DNA of 64,000 nucleotides from JAGVDM01 sp964642315 (GTDB lineage Bacteria > Patescibacteriota > Gracilibacteria > Peribacterales > Peribacteraceae), in the NCBI GenBank assembly GCA_964642315.1, contig CAZXOG010000001.1, positions 62,001-126,000 of the forward strand. Direction: 5' to 3'. The translations under genes were made by a program, and so were the position numbers. Shown one piece after another: positions 53,536-62,548 of the stretch (position 1 is its first letter; every line of letters starts with the position of its first letter). The notes under the pieces were generated by a model. The model searched no databases, was not told where the DNA came from, and was given only the letters and a program-made list of their open reading frames with translations.

Positions 53536-55677
53536 TCAAGCACGTGCCTTGAGCATGCGGCGGAATTCCTCTTCGTCAATAACCGGAACGCCGAGCGTTC
53601 TCGCATCGTCGAATTTGCTACCGGGATCGCTCCCCGCGAGCACGAAATTCGTCTTTTTGCTCACGGAGCCGCTCACGCGCCCGCCGCGCTCCTTGATATG
53701 CTGTTTGGCCTCCTCCCTGCTCATGCCGGGGAGCGTGCCGGTGAGCACGAATGTCTTCCCTGCGAGGGTTTGCGGCGCATGGCTTCCCTCCGGCAGGAAC
53801 GCGATGACGCCTGCGTTGCCGAATTTGTGGAGGAGCGCCCGGTTCTCCTCTTCGTTCGCCCAGCCGATGAGCGACTGCGCAACCACGGGTCCGATTCCGT
53901 CGATGGCGGAGAGCTCCTCGAACGTCAGGTGCTGCATGGTTTTCGCGAGGGCATCCATGGTGATTCCTTCTACGGTTTTCTCCTTCTTTTCAGCGGAGAA
54001 GAGCGAAACCTGTGCGCCACTTTCCGCTGATTCCGTGAGTGCGATCTTCGCGTGCGGCCACGCGATGCGCCGCGCGAGAATTTCCGCCGTCTCGCGCCCG
54101 ATGTGGCGGATACCGAGCGCGAAGAGGAAACGCTCAAGCGGCACACACCGTGTCCTTTCGATCTGCGAGAGGAGATTCTCGGTCTTCTTCTCCTTGAAAA
54201 GCGGAAGGGAAATCAGATCGTCGAACGTGAGATAGAACACGTCTGCCGCATCCGAGACGAGCCATTCCTGCACGAGGAGTTCCACGGTTTCCCGCCCAAG
54301 TCCCTCGATGTTGAAGGCATATCGCGAAGCGAGGTGTTCAATCTTCTCCTGCCGTGCGGCGGAACAGTTCCTGTTCGGGCAACGGTGCACCACCTCGCCT
54401 TCCGGCCGAACGAGCGCCGTCCCACAGCTCGTACAGTGCAGGGGGTAATGGAACGGTTTCGCGCCCTTCGGTCGCAGGTTCGTGAGCACCTCCACGACTT
54501 CCGGAATGATATCGCCCGCTTTCTGCACGACGACGGTGTCGCCAATGCGCACGTCGAGGCGCTCGATCTCGTCGGCGTTGTGCAGGGTGGCGCGCGTGAC
54601 AGTGGTGCCCGCGAGCGCGGTCGGCGAGAGGTGGGCAACCGGCGTGATGGCGCCGGTGCGTCCCACCTGCAGCTGGATGTCGAGCACACGTGCCGTCTTC
54701 TGCTCAGCGGGGAACTTGTAGGCCCGCGCCCACCGCGGGGCTTTCGCGGTAGAGCCGAGATCGCGCTGCATGCGCCTGTCATTCACCTTGAGCACGATGC
54801 CGTCGATGTCGTAGGGCAGCCGGTCCCGCCTCTTCCGGAATCCCTCGAAGAGCTCGCCGGCCTCATGCAGGCTGTGGCAGAGCTTGAGCTCCTGGTTCAC
54901 GGGCATGCCGATGTCTTGCAGGAATGCCATCAGGCGCTCCTGCGTTTCGATGCCGAGCACATCCGCAGTCCGGGGGTCTAGGGCATAGCAGAACATCCGC
55001 AGATCGCGGGCGGCAGCCACTTTCGGGTCAAGCTGCCGCACTGTTCCTGCCGCGGCATTGCGCGGGTTTGCGAACCGTTCGGATTCCGGCAGATGGCGAT
55101 TCATCTCCTCGAGCGCCTTCTTCGTCATGTACACCTCGCCGGAGATCTCCACCTGCTTCGGCGCCGCTTTTGGCAAGATGAGGCGCAGCGGAATCTTCTC
55201 GATCGTGCGCACGGTATGGGTGACATCCTCCCCTTCGATACCGTTGCCTCGCGTGAGCGCGCGGCGGAGCACGTGGTTCCCCCCATCTCGTTCGTACGTG
55301 AGTGAGATGTTCAGTCCGTCGATTTTGAGCTCGCAGAGGATGGCGAATTTCACCTGTTCTTTGCCGAGCGCGCGCTGCATCTGGTCCATCCATTCCTCCA
55401 GAGCGTCCATGTTGAATGCGTCGGTGAGCGATTCCTTGGCGTACAGGTGCCGCAGTTTCGGCAGGCGGCCGTCGAGCGGCGCGCCGACGCGCTGTGTTGG
55501 CGAATCAGGAGTGACGAGATCGGGGTATTTGGTTTCCAGCGCGATGAGTTCCTGCTTGAGCGCGTCGCGGATATCTTCCGAGGCGTCGCTGCGGTTCTCG
55601 ATGAAGTACGCCTTGTTCAGGCGCCAGATTTCCTCGCGCAGTGAGGAGATACGCTGCTGTGCTGCCTGCTTATCCAC
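53536..55677 (-). CDS. ligA: NAD-dependent DNA ligase
   Basis: 713 residues from GTG 55677. Adenylation domain with Lys118-Ile-Asp-Gly as the AMP-attachment lysine, followed by the OB fold, a four-Cys zinc finger (CTSCG..CPNRNC), helix-hairpin-helix region (IGRETAEILARR, LSAIDGIGPVVAQSL) and a C-terminal BRCT domain (LAGKTFVLTGTLPGM). It seals nicks in replication and repair. The upstream ATG at 55764 would add 29 residues not found in LigA; TAGGAT (55690-55685) 7 nt before the GTG supports the shorter form. Confidence 0.96.
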   Translation of the reverse strand: MDKQAAQQRISSLREEIWRLNKAYFIENRSDASEDIRDALKQELIALETKYPDLVTPDSPTQRVGAPLDGRLPKLRHLYAKESLTDAFNMDALEEWMDQMQRALGKEQVKFAILCELKIDGLNISLTYERDGGNHVLRRALTRGNGIEGEDVTHTVRTIEKIPLRLILPKAAPKQVEISGEVYMTKKALEEMNRHLPESERFANPRNAAAGTVRQLDPKVAAARDLRMFCYALDPRTADVLGIETQERLMAFLQDIGMPVNQELKLCHSLHEAGELFEGFRKRRDRLPYDIDGIVLKVNDRRMQRDLGSTAKAPRWARAYKFPAEQKTARVLDIQLQVGRTGAITPVAHLSPTALAGTTVTRATLHNADEIERLDVRIGDTVVVQKAGDIIPEVVEVLTNLRPKGAKPFHYPLHCTSCGTALVRPEGEVVHRCPNRNCSAARQEKIEHLASRYAFNIEGLGRETVELLVQEWLVSDAADVFYLTFDDLISLPLFKEKKTENLLSQIERTRCVPLERFLFALGIRHIGRETAEILARRIAWPHAKIALTESAESGAQVSLFSAEKKEKTVEGITMDALAKTMQHLTFEELSAIDGIGPVVAQSLIGWANEEENRALLHKFGNAGVIAFLPEGSHAPQTLAGKTFVLTGTLPGMSREEAKQHIKERGGRVSGSVSKKTNFVLAGSDPGSKFDDARTLGVPVIDEEEFRRMLKARA

Positions 55678-55684
55678 TGTTCCT

Positions 55685-55713
55685 ATCCTACGCGCGGCCG
55701 CTCGGGGAGTCGA
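55685..55713 (-). promoter_or_regulatory. Promoter of ligA
   Basis: Minus strand TCGACT (55713-55708), 17 nt, TAGGAT (55690-55685), 7 nt to GTG 55677. Confidence 0.45.
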
Positions 55714-55794
55714 TTCCCACGAATCAGAAGCGCAGAGCACATGTTTCCATTCGGTCAATTGCAATCTCCATTGCCTCAGGGAAGATACGCCGCG

Positions 55795-56034
55795 ATGGCG
55801 GATTCATCGCGCGTGCGCGAGCACTTCGAGCACATTGATCTCCAAATTCTCCGGCTCCTCAAAGAACGGGTCCGCTGGACGGGCGATGCGCGCGATGCCG
55901 GCACGCGGGAACCCGAGGAGGAGACAGTGGAATTCTGGGCGGAGGAAGGCGAGGAACTCGGCCTGGATGCCGACGAGCTCGAGAAAGTCGCCCGCGCGAT
56001 CGTGCTCTTCAGCAGGAAGAGCGCGGAGGAATAG
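55795..56034 (+). CDS. Chorismate-mutase-like small helical protein
   Basis: 79 residues from ATG 55795. EHIDLQILRLLKERVRW, EEGEELGLDADELEKVARAIVLFSRK resembles the AroQ chorismate mutase fold: three helices with the ERxxW turn and a C-terminal Phe-Ser-Arg helix. The Lys and Asp/Glu residues usually needed for catalysis are not clear, so it may be a catalytically weak or non-enzymatic relative. It lies 40 nt before pilT, divergent from ligA. Confidence 0.5.
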   Translation: MADSSRVREHFEHIDLQILRLLKERVRWTGDARDAGTREPEEETVEFWAEEGEELGLDADELEKVARAIVLFSRKSAEE

Positions 56035-56038
56035 CGCG

Positions 56039-56067
56039 TTGTGGGAGGCGGCGAATTCCTGTACAAT
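56039..56067 (+). promoter_or_regulatory. Promoter of pilT
   Basis: TTGTGG (56039-56044), 17 nt, TACAAT (56062-56067), 6 nt to ATG 56074. The frame upstream of this ATG (GTG 56041) would lie inside the promoter and is not used. Confidence 0.6.
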
Positions 56068-56073
56068 ATTCAG

Positions 56074-57132
56074 ATGGCAACAACCCAACCGAAGACGATT
56101 TTTCAGAAGGCAGCGGAGATGGGCGCATCTGACGTGCATATTGCCGTCGGCGTGCCGGTGACATTCCGCATCGCGGATACACTGCAGCCGGTGAGCAAAG
56201 GGACACTCTCCGAATCGGATGTGCGCAGCATCGTTCGGGCGGTGCTTGGCGAAGCAAGGATGAAGCGTTTTGAACAGGAGCGGGAAATCGACGTCTCGTA
56301 CACCGTGAACGACGCGCTCCGGCTGCGCGTGAACTGCCACTTTGAACGAGGCAGTCCGAGTATGGCCGCCCGTCTCATTCCGCAGCAGATCCCCACGATG
56401 GAAGAAGTGGGGCTTGCCGGACAGGTAGATGCCCTTACGGAACTCACCGATGGGCTCATCCTCTTCACGGGGCCGGCGGGGGTTGGAAAATCCACGTCGA
56501 TGGCCGCCATGATCGATGCCATTCGTGCGGTACGTCCCGTGAACATCGTCACGCTGGAGGATCCCATAGAATTCCTTTTCCCGCAGGGGAAGACCGGCAT
56601 CGTCCGGCAACGGCAGTTCGGGCAGGATTTCACGAGTTTTGGCGAGGCGCTGCGTCGCGTGCTGCGCCAAGACCCCGATGTGGTGATGGTGGGGGAGATG
56701 CGCGATCTGGAAACCATCGCTTCCACCCTCACGCTCGCGGAGACGGGCCACCTCGTGTTCGCCACGCTCCACACGCCGAACGCGATGCAGACGATTGATC
56801 GCATTGTCGACGTCTTCCCGCCGCACCAACAGGGGCAGGTGCGGAGCCAGTTGTCGCTCTCCCTGCGTGCGGTGATTGCGCAGCGGCTCGTTCCGGCGGA
56901 AGGAGGAGGGCTCACGGCGGTGAGGGAGATACTCGTCAATACGCCCGCTGTCGCCAATACGATCCGCGAGAGCCGTACGCCGGAGATCAAGAGTATTCTG
57001 CAGACCGGCGCGAAGGACGGTATGACCACTTTCGAAGCCGACGCCAAGCGCCTCAAGAAGGAGGGGAAAATTTCTGCGGAGACGCTCGGGAGCGTCCTCG
57101 CGGCGACGGGCACGAAAATTCGGGAATCATAG
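56074..57132 (+). CDS. pilT: Type IV pilus retraction ATPase PilT
   Basis: 352 residues. N-terminal PAS-like domain, then Walker A GPAGVGKS (133-140), Asp box TLEDPIEF, Walker B DVVMVGEMRD, His box LAETGHLVFATLHTPNA, and AIRAVR/RAVIAQRLVP near the C-terminal AIRNLIRE-like position. These are the PilT motifs. It powers pilus retraction for twitching or DNA uptake. No other pilus genes are visible in this window. Confidence 0.95.
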   Translation: MATTQPKTIFQKAAEMGASDVHIAVGVPVTFRIADTLQPVSKGTLSESDVRSIVRAVLGEARMKRFEQEREIDVSYTVNDALRLRVNCHFERGSPSMAARLIPQQIPTMEEVGLAGQVDALTELTDGLILFTGPAGVGKSTSMAAMIDAIRAVRPVNIVTLEDPIEFLFPQGKTGIVRQRQFGQDFTSFGEALRRVLRQDPDVVMVGEMRDLETIASTLTLAETGHLVFATLHTPNAMQTIDRIVDVFPPHQQGQVRSQLSLSLRAVIAQRLVPAEGGGLTAVREILVNTPAVANTIRESRTPEIKSILQTGAKDGMTTFEADAKRLKKEGKISAETLGSVLAATGTKIRES

Positions 57133-57255
57133 AGCGTTCTTCCCGGAGACGGAACACATGTTTTCGGTTTGCCGAAGCGAAGATTCTTCAATATGCCACT
57201 CGTATCCTTCCGCAGACTGTTGCGGTCCACCGGTGTGGATAGTTGAGAATGTATA

Positions 57256-58203
57256 ATGAACTTTACAAACAGGCAATTTGCCTGTAGCCTGTACGTTTCC
57301 GTGGCCTTCCTTCCATCAAGTATTGCGGCGCACCTCCTCCATGCGGGATGCACTCCGACAGAAGTCGTGGTGCTCCGCCACGTGCTCGAAGGGCGTTCAT
57401 TCACGCTCCGTGAGCTTGCTGCGAAAACCGGGAGGAGCACGGGTGTCCTTGATCAAGCCACGAAGAAGCTCCTCGGTAAGCACATCCTTCGCCGCGAGTG
57501 CGTGAACGGCACGCCGAAATACGTGCTCGCCTCCGCGGAGGCGATTCTCTGCTGGCTCCGCGAACATACCGCGGAGACGCTCGGCGTGCTGCGCAGGCGG
57601 GAGGAGGACGTGCACCAATTCCTCTCTGCCGTGGAACAGGAACGACGCTGCCCCTCCATGGAGTATTTCGAAGGGGTGGATGGTATGGAGCGGGCATTCC
57701 GCCAGCTCTTCGAGGCGGCGGATGGAGAGATACTCGTTTTCCGCCCCACCGAGGAGCGGGAGGAGCAGGATCCCCTGCGGGATCTCCGCGCGGGGCTCAA
57801 TAGACAGCGTCGCCACTGTGGTGTTTTCTGCAGGACGATCACGCATAACACATCACTCGGGCGCAGATTTCAGGCGCGCGATCCGTTCGAACATCGAAAG
57901 ACGGTCCTCGTGCCGAAGGACCAGTATCCCTGCCCCTTTGAACAGGTGATTGCCGGCGAGTGCTTTGCGTGCTTCCGCTACGAGGAGGGGAAAGCGTGCA
58001 TCCTGCGTTTTTCGCACTTTGCACAGTCGCAGCGTGGGTTCTTCGATGCGCTTTGGCAGCGTTTCGGCACGGGGGGATCGGGGTGGAGCGACGGGGCGCT
58101 TTCCGTTGACTGTATTGCTCTGTCGGAACTGGAGGGATACAGCTCGGCCGCTGCGGTTCCTGCGCCGAAGATGGGCTGCAATAAGGCCAGGAATCTGGTA
58201 TAA
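57256..58203 (+). CDS. TrmB-like winged-helix regulator
   Basis: 315 residues. The first about 90 residues form a winged helix (LHAGCTPTEVVVLRHVL, TLRELAAKTGRSTGVLDQATKKLLGKHILRR) like TrmB and BlaI-type regulators. Residues about 100-270 look like the PLD-type effector domain of TrmB (EYFEGVDGMERAFRQLFEAADGEILVFRP). A sugar or other ligand is likely. A TATAAT overlaps the first codons (57252-57257), so the true start could be the GTG at 57301. Its stop codon is inside the -10 element of the kinase gene downstream. Confidence 0.72.
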   Translation: MNFTNRQFACSLYVSVAFLPSSIAAHLLHAGCTPTEVVVLRHVLEGRSFTLRELAAKTGRSTGVLDQATKKLLGKHILRRECVNGTPKYVLASAEAILCWLREHTAETLGVLRRREEDVHQFLSAVEQERRCPSMEYFEGVDGMERAFRQLFEAADGEILVFRPTEEREEQDPLRDLRAGLNRQRRHCGVFCRTITHNTSLGRRFQARDPFEHRKTVLVPKDQYPCPFEQVIAGECFACFRYEEGKACILRFSHFAQSQRGFFDALWQRFGTGGSGWSDGALSVDCIALSELEGYSSAAAVPAPKMGCNKARNLV

Positions 58204-58204
58204 T
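58199..58204 (+). promoter_or_regulatory. -10 element of the histidine kinase gene, overlapping a stop codon
   Basis: TATAAT at 58199-58204; its TAA (58201-58203) is the stop of the regulator gene. ATG 58211 follows after 6 nt. A weak CTGCAA at -35 distance. Confidence 0.6.
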
Positions 58205-58210
58205 GGGGAG

Positions 58211-59686
58211 ATGGCTTCCGCATGGACAACGCGCATTGCTGCACTCAGCCAGGTGCTGCGCGCGAACGGCAAGGTCATCCTCGTGCTCGTCGGCTGCGCC
58301 GTGCTCGGAAATGTCATGACGTACGTGCTCTACAACTACACGCAAGCCCTGCTGAAGGAGCGCCTGCAGGACAGGATGGTTGCCGTTGCCAGCACCGCCG
58401 CAGTGCAGTTCGACGGGGATCTGCTCAGTACGTTCCGTACTCCAATCGACATGCGCCGCGCAGCGTACCGGAACGTGGTGCAGCAATTGCGCAATATCCG
58501 TGCTACGAACGAGGACATTCAGTACGTGTATCTCATGCGCCGCGCCGAAGATCCTTCGGTCGTGGAATTCATCGCGGATGCGGATACGCTCGCGTCTCTC
58601 GAAGAGATCGACGCCAACGGTGACGGCGTGCTCTCGGATGACGAAGTAGCTCCGCAACTCGGTGATCCGTATCCCATCGAAGAATACCCCGTCCTCCGCG
58701 ACGAGGCATTCGACCATCCTGCCGTCGACCGCGAACTCCAGCCGGATCAGTGGGGCCTGCTCATGGCGGCGTACGCGCCCATCCGCAACAGCGCGGGCGA
58801 CACAGTGGCGATCATCGGTGTCGATGTGGTCGTGAGCGACTTCCTCGAGCGCACGCAGGCGACGCTCCTGCCGTTCATGCTCTTCATCGTCGCCCTCATC
58901 CTGCTTCTCACGCTCCTTACAATCGTCGTGTTCCGCTACCAGAGCGAGCGCGTGCAGATCATGCAGGAGCTCGACCGGCAGAAGGACGAACTGCTCAGCA
59001 TGGTGAGCCATCAGCTTGCGACGCCGGTTTCTTCCATCAAGTGGTACCTCGAAATGCTCCTCGACGGCGATGCCGGCAAACTCAACAAGGAACAGCGCGA
59101 GGAACTCATCACCATGCAGAAAACTTCTGCGGATCTGAGCGATCTCATTGCCATGATTCTCGACGTGTCGCGCATCCAGCTCGGCCGCATGAAGGTCGAC
59201 CGTGCACCGCTCGATCTGCAGGCGTTCTTTGATGACATACTCGGTTCCATTGCGGCCAGCGCAAAACAGAAAGGCGTGCGGTTCGCTGTGCATCGCCCGA
59301 AACGCCTGCCAACGGCGCTCCTCGACCGCCGCCTTGTCCGCATGACGCTGGAAAACCTCCTGACCAACGCCGTGAAATACACGCCGGCTGGCGGCGAAGT
59401 GACCCTGCACGTGTCGTGCCGAGAAGGTGTTCTGACGTACGTTGTCCGAGACACGGGATGCGGTATTCCGGCTGCGGAGCAGGAGCGGGTATTCTCCAAG
59501 CTCTTCCGCGCGAGCAATGTCCGCAATACGCTGGATGGCAATGGGTTCGGGCTCTACGTGGCCAAAGGGGCGGTGGAGAACCTCGGCGGCGCAATCAGCT
59601 TCGTGAGCAAGGAGAAGGTGGGTACGACGTTCACGGTCACGCTTCCGCTCCCTTCCGCGAAGAAGGGGAAACGCGTGGAGTGCTGA
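58211..59686 (+). CDS. Sensor histidine kinase with external PDC-like domain
   Basis: 491 residues. Helix at about 23-42, an extracytoplasmic PDC/CHASE-like domain (about 43-215) with DxNGDG repeat-like loop near 135-140, second helix about 222-242, then DHp with His267 in SMVSHQLATPVSS, and a HATPase domain with N box (ENLLTNAVKYTP), G1 DTGCGIP and G2 GFGLYVAKG. No response regulator is adjacent; the TrmB-like gene before it is the nearest regulator. Start chosen by the TATAAT 6 nt upstream. Confidence 0.93.
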   Translation: MASAWTTRIAALSQVLRANGKVILVLVGCAVLGNVMTYVLYNYTQALLKERLQDRMVAVASTAAVQFDGDLLSTFRTPIDMRRAAYRNVVQQLRNIRATNEDIQYVYLMRRAEDPSVVEFIADADTLASLEEIDANGDGVLSDDEVAPQLGDPYPIEEYPVLRDEAFDHPAVDRELQPDQWGLLMAAYAPIRNSAGDTVAIIGVDVVVSDFLERTQATLLPFMLFIVALILLLTLLTIVVFRYQSERVQIMQELDRQKDELLSMVSHQLATPVSSIKWYLEMLLDGDAGKLNKEQREELITMQKTSADLSDLIAMILDVSRIQLGRMKVDRAPLDLQAFFDDILGSIAASAKQKGVRFAVHRPKRLPTALLDRRLVRMTLENLLTNAVKYTPAGGEVTLHVSCREGVLTYVVRDTGCGIPAAEQERVFSKLFRASNVRNTLDGNGFGLYVAKGAVENLGGAISFVSKEKVGTTFTVTLPLPSAKKGKRVEC

Positions 59687-59689
59687 ACG

Positions 59690-60580
59690 CTATGCGAGGA
59701 GGTACACGCCCCAGCTCATAGCGCCGACCAGCGCGAGCTTGGTGGGGAGGTGCCTTTCGGCTTCGCTCTTCCCGAGCGATGGCGCCAGCTTGAGCAGGAT
59801 GAGCGAGAGCAGGAATGTATACGCGGGGATCGTGGTTTCCACCGAGGAGACAAGGGAGGGAATCCCCAGGTCAACCGCGCGCTGGGAACTCGCGAGAGCA
59901 AGGATGTTCACAACTTCCACGCCGATGAGCATCCAACCGGCTTTGGCGAGCCGCGGGATATTCCGAGAGAAGCACTGCCGGAGCGGCCGGATGGCAATCG
60001 GCGTGAGCCCTGTTGCGATGAGTCCTGCGGTAATGAGTGTGAAGCCGAGGGGGTAAGGGACTTCCCGGTACACGATTTCTTCCAGCAGGAACATAATCGC
60101 CTGCATGCCGGAGGCTGCTGTCATGAGGAAGAGCGACTGCCATCGTTTCTCCAGGTTCACATCGAGCATGCAGAAGGCGACGGATGCGCCGATGAGCATG
60201 GCAATGCCAACGTACTGTTGCGGAGAGAGCACTTCGTGAAGGAGGGCGAAACTCAGTCCCACAACCATCACAGGCACGAGGTTCCAGTACGCCGCCACGA
60301 TGCCCGCTTCGGTGTGTTCCAGTGCGGCAAAGTAGAGGAGCTGGCTCCACTGGATGAGGCTTCCGGCAGCCAGGGCGATGCACACGATGCCGATAGAAGG
60401 TGATTCCCATGCCGAGAGCAGCAGGAACACAGGCAGAGGAATCGCAACGATCAGCGAGGCGAGCGCGCTCGTGACAAAGCCGAACCATGGCCGCTCGAAC
60501 ACATCATCGACGCAGTGCGCGTCCACCACGTGCACGACCGCGAAGAGGAGCGGAGTGAGGAGGGCGAAGAGGAGCCACAT
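59690..60580 (-). CDS. EamA/DMT-family transporter
   Basis: 296 residues with about ten hydrophobic helices in two EamA-like halves; the second half includes SLVSSVETTIPAYTFLLSLILL. The ATG at 60580 overlaps the stop of the upstream gene as TGATG, so they are translationally coupled. In this operon (speD, DHS-like) it is a candidate polyamine or polyamine-precursor exporter; that is inference, since EamA proteins move many small metabolites. Confidence 0.82.
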   Translation of the reverse strand: MWLLFALLTPLLFAVVHVVDAHCVDDVFERPWFGFVTSALASLIVAIPLPVFLLLSAWESPSIGIVCIALAAGSLIQWSQLLYFAALEHTEAGIVAAYWNLVPVMVVGLSFALLHEVLSPQQYVGIAMLIGASVAFCMLDVNLEKRWQSLFLMTAASGMQAIMFLLEEIVYREVPYPLGFTLITAGLIATGLTPIAIRPLRQCFSRNIPRLAKAGWMLIGVEVVNILALASSQRAVDLGIPSLVSSVETTIPAYTFLLSLILLKLAPSLGKSEAERHLPTKLALVGAMSWGVYLLA

Positions 60581-61698
60581 CAACGGGAAGCTACAGCACT
60601 CGTGAGCTCCTTGCGAGCTTTCGCAACTTCTTGCATGCCGGCGGGACCCCGGGGTTCCGGCAAGAGCTGCACGGGAGCGAATATCCGGGAGAGACGCTTC
60701 TCACTGCGGTTCTTCCAGTGACCCTTGTGGTACGCGTAGCTCACCATGAGCGGGAGCGAAAGCGTCGCTTCCGAGAAGATCATCTGCTCTGCTCCAAGAT
60801 CCACCTTTCCCCACGAGTGTGCTTCCTTGAGCGTGGAGCCCGAGAGCGCACCGTCCCGCTCATCGGCGACGGTGATCTGAATGGCGTACTTGTGCATCTT
60901 GATCGGCTTTCCGAGCACTTCCGCGCAGACCACCGTGTCGGCGGTGAAGTTCTTCGGCACTCCGCCGCCGATGATGAGCATGCCGCTCGCCTTCGCATCG
61001 GAAACAATGTGCGTGAGCTCCGAGAAATCACGGACCGAATCGTGCGTGAGGTGCGCATCCGGGTGGTGCATCTGGTGAAAAGTGAGCCCGAAGCCGGCGC
61101 TGCAGTCCGAGAGGGAGGGCACGAAGACGGGGACGCCTTTCTCGTAGCAGGTGCGCAGGAGCGAGCCCTGCCCGAGGTTCTGCTCGTGCAGGAACGCGCC
61201 AAGTGCTGCCGTGAATTCCCGCGAGGAGTGCGGCTTCGGCGGCAGGCGGTCCGCGACCAGCGACACCGTCGCGTCGCATACACGGAGCTCGTGCTCGGAG
61301 ATGTACGTGTCGTAGATGCGGTCCACGGCTTGTTTCTGCAGTACATCGTCGTCTGCCTTGGGGTCTCCGATGTAGTGCCGGAATCCCAGCGCCTCGAAGA
61401 AGTCCATATCCACCATGTTCGCGCCCGTCGAAACGATGCAGTCGACGCTGTTCGTTTCCACCAGGGTGAGGAGCGTTTTCTTCAGGCCGGCACTGATGAG
61501 CGAGCCCGCGAGGCAAAGGATATTCGTGCAGTCTTTCTCGCTGATCATCTGGTCGAGAATGCGGCAACCGCGAGCAAGGTTCCGTGCCTGGAACGCCATC
61601 TTCTCCATCGCTTCGATCACCGGTACCGCGTTGAACGACGTCACGTCGATGTGCTCGATGGTTGCAGAGAGGAGCGAAGGATCATGCCTGGTGCTCAT
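60580..61698 (-). CDS. Deoxyhypusine synthase-like enzyme (probable polyamine synthase)
   Basis: 372 residues. NAD-binding strands LAGSLISAGL and VSTGANMVDMDFFEALG, then GGGVPKNF and the hallmark EAHSWGKVD with the catalytic Lys298. This matches the DHS/homospermidine synthase family. Bacteria have no eIF5A substrate, so members probably act on spermidine, putrescine or agmatine to form homospermidine or related amines. The start (ATG 61698) overlaps the upstream speD gene by four bases (ATGA), and the gene after it is coupled as TGATG, so the three form one operon. Confidence 0.9.
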   Translation of the reverse strand: MSTRHDPSLLSATIEHIDVTSFNAVPVIEAMEKMAFQARNLARGCRILDQMISEKDCTNILCLAGSLISAGLKKTLLTLVETNSVDCIVSTGANMVDMDFFEALGFRHYIGDPKADDDVLQKQAVDRIYDTYISEHELRVCDATVSLVADRLPPKPHSSREFTAALGAFLHEQNLGQGSLLRTCYEKGVPVFVPSLSDCSAGFGLTFHQMHHPDAHLTHDSVRDFSELTHIVSDAKASGMLIIGGGVPKNFTADTVVCAEVLGKPIKMHKYAIQITVADERDGALSGSTLKEAHSWGKVDLGAEQMIFSEATLSLPLMVSYAYHKGHWKNRSEKRLSRIFAPVQLLPEPRGPAGMQEVAKARKELTSAVASR

Positions 61699-62249
61699 GG
61701 GAGAGAGGGGGAGTGAATCGCGGTTTCCGCCGCATGTTTGCGGATATTCCTGGAAGTCACTTCTGCCGCAACGCCCGAAGCGTCGTTTGCGAGATCGGCG
61801 ATGGAGTGCACGTCGGCCCCATGGCCGATGATGTCCAGTACCCGGCGGCCGGGCTCGTCAATCGTTCTGTGGATGAAAGTGGCGTGCCAGTCATCCAGCG
61901 CAAAATGCCGGTTGCTCATTGCCACGACGTTCCGCCAATCCACCGATTTGCAGCTGTAAATGTCGATGCGGATGTGCGGCAGCCTTCCAGGCTTCTCGAA
62001 GTAGTGACAGCTCACGTGGCTCGTTGTGATCGCCTGGAGGAACGACCAGCCGGGCGCACGTTCATCCTCTGCATCGTGGAATTGCATGGCTCCGAGGGGA
62101 GACATGGCGAGTGTCTGTAGCAGTTCCCGGATGAACGTCGCGGCGCCATTGCGCCTCGATGCAGGATCAAGCGGGTTCCGCAGGAATGCGTCGAGAACGA
62201 AAATCTCATGTTCCAGCTGGAACGGACGGGCATCGTCATCAGTCACCAT
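61695..62249 (-). CDS. speD: S-adenosylmethionine decarboxylase proenzyme-like
   Basis: 184 residues from ATG 62249; TTG 62309 is an alternative. The core TTSHVSCHYF, then IRIDIYSC, matches the SpeD motif: the Ser77 that becomes pyruvoyl, His82 and Cys100 at the catalytic positions (with three extra residues before the Cys). Many homologues have Glu before the pyruvoyl Ser; here it is Thr. It makes decarboxylated SAM, the aminopropyl donor for spermidine. No spermidine synthase is adjacent; the DHS-like gene downstream may use the spermidine pool. Confidence 0.8.
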   Translation of the reverse strand: MVTDDDARPFQLEHEIFVLDAFLRNPLDPASRRNGAATFIRELLQTLAMSPLGAMQFHDAEDERAPGWSFLQAITTSHVSCHYFEKPGRLPHIRIDIYSCKSVDWRNVVAMSNRHFALDDWHATFIHRTIDEPGRRVLDIIGHGADVHSIADLANDASGVAAEVTSRNIRKHAAETAIHSPSLP

Positions 62250-62548
62250 GGCAGGGGGAATCAGCGTAGACGGCCGCTCATTTTCCGCTCCTGATTCCGG
62301 AACATGCAAACGCGCTCTCGTGAGTTTGTGGTCTAGTTGCTTTCACATACGTCTCGATTTCCTCGTTCCCGCGTGCGGTTGCCCTTAGGATTTCCGGACG
62401 CAGGCCATATAATTGAATACAAGAATTGTTCTTTATTCGTGGCTTTAAAAAAAGGTCAATAGAAAGTGTATTCCAAAAAAATTTGGTTCTATTACCATGG
62501 AGACCCGTGTGGGGACTTTCTGGTAATGGCAGTGAGCAGCGGCATCGC

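Noticed and set aside
57252..57257. TATAAT overlapping the first codons of the TrmB-like gene as its promoter
   Set aside because: No -35 at proper distance, and use of it would force a start at GTG 57301 inside the conserved winged helix; kept only as an alternative.
57839..59410. Open frame of 523 codons antisense to the histidine kinase
   Set aside because: No domains; the opposite strand has full kinase motifs.
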